64,000 nt of DNA from Isoetes taiwanensis (lineage: Eukaryota > Streptophyta > Lycopodiopsida > Isoetales > Isoetaceae), in NCBI GenBank assembly GCA_021234155.1, contig JAJEKV010000806.1, positions 1-64,000 on the forward strand, in the 5' to 3' direction. Shown piece by piece: positions 54,746 to 64,000 of this stretch. The first letter of the stretch is position 1, and the number at the start of each line of letters is the position of its first letter. The notes beneath the pieces were generated by a model. The model was not told the DNA's origin. It saw only the letters and a list, made by a program, of their open reading frames with translations, and did not search any database. Made by a program: the position numbers and the translations under genes.

Positions 54746-55790
54746 TATTTTGAGCATTTGCAAAGTTTCAAAAAACTTTCTATTTTTAGACTGAAACTTT
54801 CTATTTTTAGAGTGAGGTGCTTACCCATGAGCACCAGGAACATTCCACAACTTTCTACACCTACTACCATGCAAGTCTATATACACACATGCCCTACTAC
54901 CACTTCTAAAGTATCACTCATGAGGAGAACACTACCAATTCCAAAGTATCATCTATGAGGATCTTACTCACATTCTTGCCTCCATGGTATTTCCACAGGT
55001 CTTATTCACACATCTTTGCTCAACCCTCTATTCCAATCATTCATGAGTAACATACTCACACATGCCCATGAGGCCACATCTACGACCTCTACTACCAATT
55101 CTAAAGTATGTTAATCCTAAAGTATCACCCATGTGAAGCTTACACACACACATCATACCCATCACACTTACTACCAATTCCAAATATTCTATTTTGAGCA
55201 TTTGCAAGGTTTGAAGAAACTTTCTACTTTTAGACTGAGGTGCTTCTAGAGCATAGGTGGTTGCCCTATAGCATTTGGAACACTCTAGAACATTCTATTT
55301 TGAGTTTTTGCAAAGTTTTAGCAAACTTTTCTGTTCTTAGACTACTATACTTTCTATTTTTAGACTGAGATGCTTACCCTAGAGCATCTGAAACATTCTA
55401 GGACATTCTATTTGAGTTTTTACAAAGTTTAAGCAAACTTTCTATTTTTAGATTGAAACTTTCTATTTTTAGACTAAGGTGCATTTGCAAAATTTCAAAA
55501 AACTTTCTATTTTTAGACTGAGGTGCTTACCCATGAGCATCTGAAACATTCCAGAACATTCTATTTTGAGGATTTGCAAAGTTTCAAAAAACTTTCTATT
55601 TTTAGACTGAGGTGCTTACCCATGAGCACCTGGAACATTCCACAACATTCTATTTTGAGCATTTGCAAAGTTTCAAAAAAACTTCTATTTTTTTACTGAA
55701 ATTTTCTATTTTTAGACTGAGGTGCTTACTCATTCTAGGACATTACAAAAGATTCTAGAACATTCTAGAACATCCTAGAGTATCCTTGAA

Positions 55791-56098
55791 TTAATTAGGC
55801 CCCAGCCTTAACTAAGCATGGACTTCCTATTCTTTCAAGAAAAGACTGGTTGGTCTAGTGGTAAGGGTGGGGGGTTTGGGGGGCAATGTCCAGGGTTCAA
55901 GTCCCTGGTAAAGCAAAAAAATTTTGTCCACCAAACTTGGGAGCTTTTGAGAGGCCAAGGCCCACGGACGGCCCAGATCAAGCCACGTGGCGCATCCTCC
56001 ACCGTTGGATGGTCGTGGAAGACTCACGGACTCACAGACTCACGGACACTATTTTCTTATTATTATCTCTCTCTCTCTATCTATCTATCTATCTCTCT

Positions 56099-56138
<40 letters not shown>

Positions 56139-58503
56139 CTTTTTCCTTCTCTCTCTCCTATCTTTCTCCTCTCTCTCTATTTCTCCCCTCTCTCTATCTT
56201 TCTCTCTCTTTTCTATTCCTCTCTCTCCCTCTTCTCCCTTCTCTCTCTTCTCTCTCCTCTCTCCTCTCTCTCCCCTCTCTTCCCTCATCTTTCTCTCTCC
56301 TCTTTTCTCTCTATCTTCTCTCTCTCCCTGTCTCTCTCTATCTCTCTTTCTCTCCCCCCTTTCTCTCTTCTCTCTCTCTCTCTCTCTCCTCTCCTCTCTC
56401 TCCTCTCTCTCTCCTCTCTTTTCTCCTATCTCTCTCCCCTCTCACTATTTCTCCCCTCTCTCTATCTTTCTCTCTCTTCTGTATTTCTCTCTCCCTCTCT
56501 CCTCTATCCTCTCTCTTCCCTCATCTCTCTCTCCTCTCTTCTCTCTATCCTCTCTCTCTTTCTCTCTCTTCTCTATTTCCCCCCTCTCTCCTCTCTCTTC
56601 TCTCTCCCCTCTCTCTCTCTCTTTCTCTCTCTTCTCTATTTCCTCTCCTCTCTCTCCTCTCCCTCCTCTCCCTCCTCTCTTTTTTATCTTCTCTCTCTTC
56701 TCTATTTCCTCCCCTCCCTCCCTCTATCCCTCTCTCTCTCTCTCTCTCTATCTTTCTTTCTCTTCTCTATTTCCTCCCTCTCTCTCCTCTCTTCCGTTCT
56801 CTCTCTCTCTCTTCTCTCTCATCTCTCTCTCCTCTCTCTCTCTCTCTTAGCATTTCCTAGATCTCTACCATGGCACACATCCCCTACCCTTTCATAGGCA
56901 TGGGAGACATGTATATAGGCTGGGCGACAACCTTAACTATGTTTAAGCCGCCTATTTTGTTGAAGAAGAAATGCTTGGCATAGTGGATGGAATGGGGGGG
57001 TTTGGGGGGGTAGACCCGGGTTCTAAAGTATCACCCATGTGAAGCTTACACACACCCATCATACCCATCACACTTACTACCAATTCCAAAGCATCACCTC
57101 CAGAATATTCTATTTTGAGCATTTGCAAGGTTTCAAGAAACTTTTTACTTTTAGACTGAGGTGCTTCTAGAGCATAGGTGATTGCTCTATAGCATCTAGA
57201 CCACTCTAGAACATTCTATTTTGAGTTCTTGCAAAGTTTTAACAAACTTTTCTATTTTTAGACTGCCGTACTTTCTACTTTTAGACTGACATGCTTACCC
57301 TAGAGCATCTGAAACATTCTAGGACATTCTATTTGAGTTTTTACAAAGTTTAAGCAAACTTTCTATTTTTAGACTGAAACTTTCTATTTTTAGACTGAGG
57401 TGCTTACCCTTGAGCATCTGGAACATTCCAGAACATTCTATTTTGAGCATTTGCAAAGTTTCAAAAAACTTTCTATTTTTAGACTGAAACTTTCTATTTT
57501 TAGACTGAGGTGCTTACCCATGAGCACCAGGAACATTCCACAACTTTCTACACCTACTACCATGCAAGTCTATATACACACATGCCCTACTACCACTTCT
57601 AAAGTATCACTCATGAGGAGAACACTACCAATTCCAAAGTATCATCTATGAGGATCTTACTCACATTTACTGCACTCCATGGTATTTCACAGTCTTATTC
57701 ACACATACTGCTCAACCCTCTATTCCAATCATTCATGAGTAACATACTCACACATGCCCATGAGGCCACATCTACGACCTCTACTACCAATTCTAAAGTA
57801 TGTTAATCCTAAAGTATCACCCATGTGAAGCTTACACACACACATCATACCCATCACACTTACTACCAATTCCAAATATTCTATTTTGAGCATTTGCAAG
57901 GTTTGAAGAAACTTTCTACTTTTAGACTGAGGTGCTTCTAGAGCATAGGTGGTTGCCCTATAGCATTTGGAACACTCTAGAACATTCTATTTTGAGTTTT
58001 TGCAAAGTTTTAGCAAACTTTTCTGTTCTTAGACTACTATACTTTCTATTTTTAGACTGAGATGCTTACCCTAGAGCATCTGAAACATTCTAGGACATTC
58101 TATTTGAGTTTTTACAAAGTTTAAGCAAACTTTCTATTTTTAGATTGAAACTTTCTATTTTTAGACTAAGGTGCATTTGCAAAATTTCAAAAAACTTTCT
58201 ATTTTTAGACTGAAACTTTCTATTTTTAGACTGAGGTGCTTACCCATGAGCATCTGAAACATTCCAGAACATTCTATTTTGAGGATTTGCAAAGTTTCAA
58301 AAAACTTTCTATTTTTAGACTGAGGTGCTTACCCATGAGCACCTGGAACATTCCACAACATTCTATTTTGAGCATTTGCAAAGTTTCAAAAAAACTTCTA
58401 TTTTTTTACTGAAATTTTCTATTTTTAGACTGAGGTGCTTACTCATTCTAGGACATTACAAAAGATTCTAGAACATTCTAGAACATCCTAGAGTATCCTT
58501 GAA
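55791..58503 (+). repeat. Higher-order repeat unit 2 (~2.7 kb)
   Basis: The same order as unit 1: head at 55851-55904, CT tract ~56065-56848, minisatellite ~57030-58480. Its minisatellite and head match unit 3 almost base for base, so the duplication is recent. Confidence 0.92.
55851..55904 (+). mobile_element. tRNA-like (SINE-type) head, unit 2
   Basis: Box A at 55851-55861 and box B at 55894-55904, with a G-rich interbox (GGGTGGGGGGTTTGGGGGG) that could also form a quadruplex. Confidence 0.65.
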
Positions 58504-58803
58504 TTAATTAGGCCCCAGCCTTAACTAAGCATGGACTTCCTATTCTTTCAAGAAAAGACTGGTTGGTCTAGTGGTAAGGGTGGGGGGTTTGGGGGGCAAT
58601 GTCCAGGGTTCAAGTCCCTGGTAAAGCAAAAAAATTTTGTCCACCAAACTTGGGAGCTTTTGAGAGGCCAAGGCCCACGGACGGCCCAGATCAAGCCACG
58701 TGGCGCATCCTCCACCGTTGGATGGTCGTGGAAGACTCACAGACTCACGGACACTATTTTCTTATTATTATCTCTCTCTCTCTATCTATCTATCTATCTC
58801 TCT

Positions 58804-58847
<44 letters not shown>

Positions 58848-60448
58848 CCCTTTTTCCTTCTCTCTCTCCTATCTTTCTCCTCTCTCTCTATTTCTCCCCT
58901 CTCTCTATCTTTCTCTCTCTTTTCTATTCCTCTCTCTCCCTCTTCTCCCTTCTCTCTCTTCTCTCTCTCTCCTCTCTCTCCCCTCTCTTCCCTCATCTTT
59001 CTCTCTCCTCTTTTCTCTCTATCTTCTCTCTCTCCCTGTCTCTCTCTATCTCTCTTTCTCTCCCCCCTTTCTCTCTTCTCTCTCCTCTCTCTCTCTCCTC
59101 CTCTCTCTCCTCTCTCTCTCCTCTATTTTTTTCTCCAAATCTCTCTCCCTCTCACTATTTTCCCCTCTCTCTCTATCTTTTCTCTTTTCTTACATGTATT
59201 TCTTCTCCCTCTCTATCCTCTATCCTCTATCCTCTCTCTTAATATCTCTCTCCTCTCTTCTCTCTATCCTCTCTCTCTTTCTCTCTCTTCTCTATTTCCC
59301 CCTCTCTCCTCTCTCTTCTCTCTCCCTCTCTCTCTCTCTTTCTCTCTCTTCGCTATTTCCTCTCCTCTCTCTCTCCCCTCCCCTCCCTCCTCTCTTTTTA
59401 TCTTTCTCTCTCTTCTCTATTTCCTCCCCTCCCTCCCCTCTATCCCCTCTCTCCCCTCTCTCTCTATCTTTCTTTCTCTTCTCTATTTCCTCCCCTCTCT
59501 CTCCTCTCTTCCCGTTCTCTGCTCTCTCTTCTCTCTCATCTCTGCTCTCCTCTCTCTCTCCTGCCAACGGCCAAGATCGTGCCGCATGGCAACATCCTAC
59601 CCTTTCATAGGCATGGGAGACATGTATATAGGCCTGGAGCAGCAACCTTAACTATGTTTAAGCCGCCTATTTTGTTGAAGAAGAAATGCTTGGCATAGTG
59701 GATGGAATGGGGGGGTTTGGGGGGGTAGACCCGGGTTCTAAAGTATCACCCATGTGAAGCTTACACACACCCATCATACCCATCACACTTACTACCAATT
59801 CCAAAGCATCACCTCCAGAATATTCTATTTTGAGCATTTGCAAGGTTTCAAGAAACTTTTTACTTTTAGACTGAGGTGCTTCTAGAGCATAGGTGATTGC
59901 TCTATAGCATCTAGACCACTCTAGAACATTCTATTTTGAGTTCTTGCAAAGTTTTAACAAACTTTTCTATTTTTAGACTGCCGTACTTTCTACTTTTAGA
60001 CTGACATGCTTACCCTAGAGCATCTGAAACATTCTAGGACATTCTATTTGAGTTTTTACAAAGTTTAAGCAAACTTTCTATTTTTAGACTGAAACTTTCT
60101 ATTTTTAGACTAAGGTGCATTTGCAAAATTTAAAAAAACTTTCTATTTTTATTATGAAACTTTCTATTTTTAGACTGAGGTGCTTACCCATGAGCATCTG
60201 AAACATTCCAGAACATTCTATTTTGAGGATTTGCAAAGTTTCAAAAAACTTTCTATTTTTAGACTGAGGTGCTTACCCATGAGCACCTGGAACATTCCAC
60301 AACATTCTATTTTGAGCATTTGCAAAGTTTCAAAAAAACTTCTATTTTTTTACTGAAATTTTCTATTTTTAGACTGAGGTGCTTACTCATTCTAGGACAT
60401 TACAAAAGATTCTAGAACATTCTAGAACATCCTAGAGTATCCTTGAAT
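58504..60448 (+). repeat. Higher-order repeat unit 3 (~1.95 kb, internal deletion)
   Basis: Head at 58564-58617, CT tract ~58769-59562, minisatellite ~59740-60440. It lacks the central ~770 bp of the minisatellite present in unit 2 (including the second TACACACACATCATACCC block). This looks like an unequal exchange or slippage between sub-repeats. Confidence 0.9.
58564..58617 (+). mobile_element. tRNA-like (SINE-type) head, unit 3
   Basis: Box A 58564-58574 and box B 58607-58617. Identical to unit 2 across head and body. Confidence 0.65.
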
Positions 60449-60711
60449 TAATTAGGCCCCAGCCTTAACTAAGCATGGACTTCCTATTCTTTCTCCCTTT
60501 GGTTGGTCTAGTGGTAGGGGTGGGGGTTTGGGGGCAATGTCGGGGTTCAAGTCCCTGGTAAAGCAAAAAAATTTTGTCCACCAAACTTGGGAGCTTTTGA
60601 GAGGCCAAGGCCCACGGACGGCCCAGATCAAGCCACGTGGCGCATCCTCCACCGTTGGATGGTCGTGGAAGACTCACAGACTCACGGACACTATTTTCTT
60701 ATTATAATAGA
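60449..60711 (+). repeat. Partial unit 4: head and body only
   Basis: A tRNA-like head (60504-60554) and body match units 2-3 up to CACTATTTTCTTATTAT. Then, instead of the (CT)n/(TATC)n tract, the sequence changes to AATAGACTAGAAAGGGCGG. Confidence 0.85.
60504..60554 (+). mobile_element. tRNA-like (SINE-type) head, unit 4
   Basis: Box A 60504-60514 and box B 60544-60554. The preceding bases differ from units 2-3 (CTCCCTTTGG), resembling unit 1 more. Confidence 0.6.
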
Positions 60712-61483
60712 CTAGAAAGGGCGGCGGCATCCTCCTGTCCTTTGCTCCCTTTTCCTCGGCTCGACCTCCGGCCGGCCTCCGCCTCGTTTGGAGGCTTTTT
60801 TGCCCTATCTCCCTCTCTCCTCTCTCTCTTCTCTCTCTACTCTCTCCTATCTCCTCCCTCTCTCCTTTCTCCTCTCTCCTCTCTCTTCCCTCATCTCCCT
60901 CTATCTCTCTCTTCTCTCTCCTCCCTCGTCTCCTTCTCTCTCCTCCCTCCTCTCCTTCTATCTCCTCTCTTCTTTTGCGCCGTGTGTAGACTATTCTACC
61001 TTGATTCTTTTTCACAGTCTCTATTTCTAGATTGACCAATGACCATCTACATTGTTCTAGAACTTTCTAAAATACTTCACATTAATTAATTGTAAAACAT
61101 CAAGAAACTTACTATTTTTAGGCCTCTCTCCGGGTACATTAAGGTTTTCTGATTACACCTCTCGGCATAAATGCATGTGGGATATATGTGCAACATGTTC
61201 AAATCAACTACCCTTAACTATATTTGTACTTTGAATTTGTTAATGAATCAACACTTGGTCATTCTAGCAGACTCTAGAAGATTCTAGAAGATTCTAGGAT
61301 ATCTAGAACATCCTAGAGTACTTTCTATTTTTAGGCTGTGATACTTTCTATTTTTAGACTAAGGTGGTCATCTGTGGGCATCTAGAACATTCCAGAACAT
61401 TCTATCTTGAGGATGTTCAAAGTTTCAAAAAACTTTCTATTTTTAGACACTCTAGAAGGATGTTCAAAGTTTCTATTTAAACT
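60712..61483 (+). repeat. Mixed segment with CT tract and HSE-like runs
   Basis: It opens with ATAGACTAGAAAGGGCGGCG, similar to AAAACTAGAAAAGGGGC at 51197 before CT tract I, then a short CT tract (~60788-60975). From 61020 it contains diverged minisatellite pieces with four-module TTC/GAA runs at 61277-61294 and 61385-61402. Confidence 0.7.
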
Positions 61484-63150
61484 TTCTCTCTTCCCTCTCC
61501 CCTTTCCCTCTTCTCCCTCCTCTCTCCTCTCTCTATCTCCTCTCTCCTCTCTCTTTCCCTCTCTCTCTTTCCTCTCTCTTCTTTCCTCTCTGTCTCTCTT
61601 TCTCCCCTCTCTCTTCCCTCTCCCCTCTCTCTCCTCCGTCCTCTCTCTTGTCTTTCTTTCCCCTTTCTCCTCTCTTTCTCTCTTCTCTTTCTTCTCTTCT
61701 CTTTGTCTTTACCCTCTCCCTGTCTTTCTCCCCTTTCTCTCTCTTCTTCCTCTTCTCTTCTCTCCTCTCTCTCTCTCCTGTCTCTTTCCTCTCTCCTTTT
61801 CTCTTCTCTCTCTCTCTCTCTCCTCTCTCCTATCTCTCCTCTCTCTCTCCCCTTTCTCCTCTCTCTTCTCCTCTCTTTGAAAGGCCCGGCGGCCCCTCTC
61901 CCTCTCTTCCTCCCTCTCTATTTCTCCCCTCTTTCTCTATCTTTCTCTCTCTTTTCTATTCCTCTCTCTCTTTTTTCCCTTCTCTTTCTTCCCTCTCCTC
62001 TCTCTTCCGTCTCTCTCTTCTCTCTCCTCTCCCTCTCCTCTCTTCCTATCTCTCCTCTGTCTCCCCCCCTCTCTCTCCCTCTCTCCTTCCTCTCTTCTCT
62101 CTCCTATCTCCTCTCTCTCTTCTCCCTTTTCTCTCATCTCCCTCTCTCCTCTCTCTTCCCTCTCTCTCTCTCCTCTCTTCTCTCTATCTTCTTTTTCTCT
62201 CTCTATCTCTCTCATTCTCTCCCCTTTTTTTCCTTCTCCCTCCTCTCTCTCTCTCTATCTCCTCTCTCCTCTCTCTCTCCCCTCTCTCTCCTCTCTATCT
62301 CTCCCCTTAGTTCCTTCTCTCTCTCCTATCTCTCTCCTCTCTTTCTATTTCTCCCGTCTCTCTCTATGTTTCCCCTCTCTCTCTATGTTTTTGTCCCCCT
62401 CTCCCCTTTCTTTTTTCTCTCTCCTCTCTCTCTCCTCTCTCTTCTTTCCTCTCTCTCTCTCTCCCCTCTCTCTTCTCTATCTTCTCTCTCCTCTCTCCTC
62501 TCTTCTCTCTCCTCTTTCCTCTTTCCTCTCTCTTTTGTCCCTCTTCCCTCTCTTCTCCCTCTCCTCTCTCTTCTCTCTCTCTCCCCCTTTTTCCTTTTTT
62601 CTGCTATCTCTCTCCTCTCTCTCTCTATTCCTCGCCTCTCTCTCTATCTTTCTCTCTCTTCTCTCTCTTCTCTTTTCTGTCTCTTTTCCCTCTCTTCTCT
62701 CTCCTCTCTCTTCTCTCTCTCTCTCTCCCTTTTTTCCTTCTCTCTCCTATCTCTCTCCTCTCTCTCTATTTCTCTTCTCTCTCTCTATCTTTCTCTCTCT
62801 CTCTCCTCTCTCTCTCCTCTCTCTTCCCTCTCCCTTTCTCTCTTCTCTCTCCTCTCTCTCTTATCTCTCTTCTCTCTGCTCTCTCTTCTTTCCATTCTCT
62901 CTCTCCTCTCTCTCTTCCCTCTCTTCTCTCTCCTCTCTCTCTCCTCCCTCCCCTCTCTTCTCTCTCTCCTCTCTCCTCTCTCCTCTCTCTCCCCTTTTTC
63001 CCTTCTTTGTCTCTCCTATCTCTCTATTTCTCCCCTCTCTACCTTTCTCTCTTTTTTCTATTCGTCTCTCTCCCTCTTCTCCTTCCTCTCTCTTCTCTCT
63101 CCTCTCTCTCTCCTCTCCCTTCTCCCCCTCTATCTTTCCCTCTTCTCTCT
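61484..63150 (+). repeat. CT-rich tract, longest block (~1.67 kb)
   Basis: Almost pure pyrimidine on the plus strand over ~1.67 kb, with only short interruptions such as GAAAGGCCCGGCGGCC near 61878. All open frames here are low-complexity Ser/Leu or Arg/Glu artefacts. Confidence 0.95.
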
Positions 63151-63377
63151 CTGGCTTCATTCTAGAACATTCTAGAAGTTTCTAGGATCATCAAGGCTTT
63201 TAATTAACCAAAGGAATTTCCATTGCCCTAGCCTTAACTAAGCATGGACTTCTTATTTTATTGAAGAAGAAATGCTTGGTCTAGTGGTTAGAATTGGGGA
63301 TTCTATTTTGAGCATTTGCAAAGTTTCAAAAAACTTTCTATTTTTAGACTGAAACTTTCTATTTTTAGACTGAGGTT
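63151..63377 (+). repeat. Minisatellite and spacer between CT tracts
   Basis: Starts with a five-module TTC/GAA run at 63160-63182. It contains the isolated box A element and one minisatellite unit (TGCAAAGTTTCAAAAAACTT), then returns to CT repeat. Confidence 0.8.
63277..63287 (+). other. Isolated box A-like element
   Basis: TGGTCTAGTGG occurs in AAATGCTTGGTCTAGTGGTT with no box B. The surrounding GAAGAAGAAATGCTTGG also precedes the second, TGGCATAGTGG element in each 2.7-kb unit (for example 54284-54294). It is probably a truncated copy. Confidence 0.5.
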
Positions 63378-64000
63378 CTTTCTCTTCTCTATTTCTCTCT
63401 CTCTTTTCTCTCCTCTCTCTTGCCTCTCTCTTCCCTCTCCCCTCTCTCTCTATCTTTCTCTCTCTCTCCCTCCTCCCTCTTCCCTCTCCCTTTTCCCTCT
63501 TCTCTCTCCTCTCTCTCTCATCCCTCTTCTCTCTCCTCTCTTCTCTCTCCTCTCTTCTCTCTCTTCTTTTCCCTCTCTCTCTCCCCCTCTCTTTTCTCTC
63601 TCTTCTCTCTCTTCCCTCTCCTCTCTCCTCTCTCTCTCCTCTCTTCTATCTCTCTTCTCTCTCTTGTCTCTCTCTATGCTCTTTCTCCTCTTTCTCTCTC
63701 CTCTCTCTCCTCTATCCTTCTCTCTCTCCTCTCTCTCCCCTCTCCCTTTCCCTCTTCTCTCTCCTCTCTCTCTCATCTCTCTTCTCTCTCCTCTCTCTTC
63801 TTTCCCCCCTCTCTCTTTCCTCTCTCTTCTCTCTTTTCTCTCTCCTCTCTCTCTATTTCTCCCCTCTCTCTCTATCTTTCTCTCTCTTTTCTATCCCTTT
63901 CTCTGCCTCTTCTCCCTCCTCTCTCTTCTCTCTCCTCTCTCTCTCCTCTCTCTTCCCCCCCTCTATCTTTCCCTCTTCTCTCTCTAGCTTCATTCTAGAA
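63378..64000 (+). repeat. CT-rich tract running to the window end
   Basis: Pyrimidine tract to ~63985, ending with AGCTTCATTCTAGAA, the same transition seen at 63154. Another repeat cycle therefore probably starts beyond the window. Confidence 0.9.

Larger units (their letters stand above)
53087..55790 (+). repeat. Higher-order repeat unit 1 (~2.7 kb)
   Basis: Order: tRNA-like head (53166-53217) and body to ~53375, CT tract (~53378-54152), a short spacer with a second A-box-like element (54284-54294), then AT-rich minisatellite. It begins at GAATTAATTAGGCCC and is followed by a near-identical unit. Confidence 0.9.

Noticed and set aside
53166-60554. True tRNA genes at the box A/B sites
   Set aside because: Only the promoter boxes fit. 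No acceptor stem or anticodon arm closes, and the G-runs occupy the anticodon region.
53087-60711. Assembly duplication as the sole cause of the 2.7-kb repeats
   Set aside because: Units 1 and 2 differ by substitutions and small indels, and unit 3 has a large deletion, so at least some copies are real. Near-identity of units 2 and 3 still deserves long-read confirmation.
60700-60735. Helitron 5' end at TCTTATTATAATAGACTAG
   Set aside because: The expected A directly before the 5' TC is missing here and at the similar site near 51184, and no matching 3' end lies downstream.
51283-63998. Many long open frames rich in Ser/Leu (plus) or Arg/Glu (minus)
   Set aside because: They are translations of CT/GA microsatellites, open in several frames at once, with no unique sequence. 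Not genes.

Overview
The window is nuclear DNA from a land plant. The evidence is a complete plant CHD1-type (CHR5-class) remodeller gene with many short GT-AG introns, degraded Ty3/Gypsy and LINE retroelements, MULE-type elements with 9-bp target-site duplications, a Helitron end of the plant type, and a broken plant fatty-alcohol-oxidase fragment. I cannot name the species. The LINEs (APE endonuclease and RT, no RNase H seen) and the unfamiliar gene at 13.2-18.3 kb make me lean towards a non-seed plant or other early lineage, but that is only an impression.

Layout. 0-5.8 kb: simple repeats, then a frameshifted, unrecognised minus-strand coding remnant. 5.8-10.7 kb: gene-free DNA holding two copies of a small inverted-repeat element (MITE-like), a foldback hairpin and a 1.2-kb MULE-like element. 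10.98-12.9 kb: a decayed Ty3/Gypsy pol fragment (RT end, RNase H, integrase). 13.2-18.3 kb: an apparently intact four-exon minus-strand gene of 481 codons that I do not recognise. It has a predicted four-helix bundle, an EF-hand-like segment and two copies of a ~114-residue module. 20.2-24.0 kb: a Helitron 3' end, an alcohol-oxidase pseudogene fragment, a ~105-bp inverted-repeat pair and a second MULE-like element. 25.6-29.6 kb: a LINE with a 5-bp microsatellite tail, inserted in a local tandem repeat. 30.8-31.3 kb: two exon-like segments of an unidentified minus-strand gene. 33.4-36.3 kb: a second, truncated LINE. 39.6-50.1 kb: the CHR5-like gene on the minus strand, with a TATA box and a 5'-UTR intron. 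51.2-64 kb: a large satellite-like region.

The satellite region repeats a ~2.7-kb unit. Each unit has a tRNA-like (SINE-like) head with A and B boxes, a long (CT)-rich tract with all pyrimidines on the plus strand, and an AT-rich minisatellite. The minisatellite and its edges carry many alternating TTC/GAA pentamers, including at least nine perfect runs of four or more modules, which is the heat-shock-element pattern.

Only two genes look intact: the CHR5-like remodeller (30 coding exons, 1750 codons, every splice phase consistent) and the unknown 481-codon gene. Most of the rest is mobile-element debris and tandem repeats. Exon coordinates were worked out by hand from splice signals and reading-frame continuity; no search or transcript data were available.
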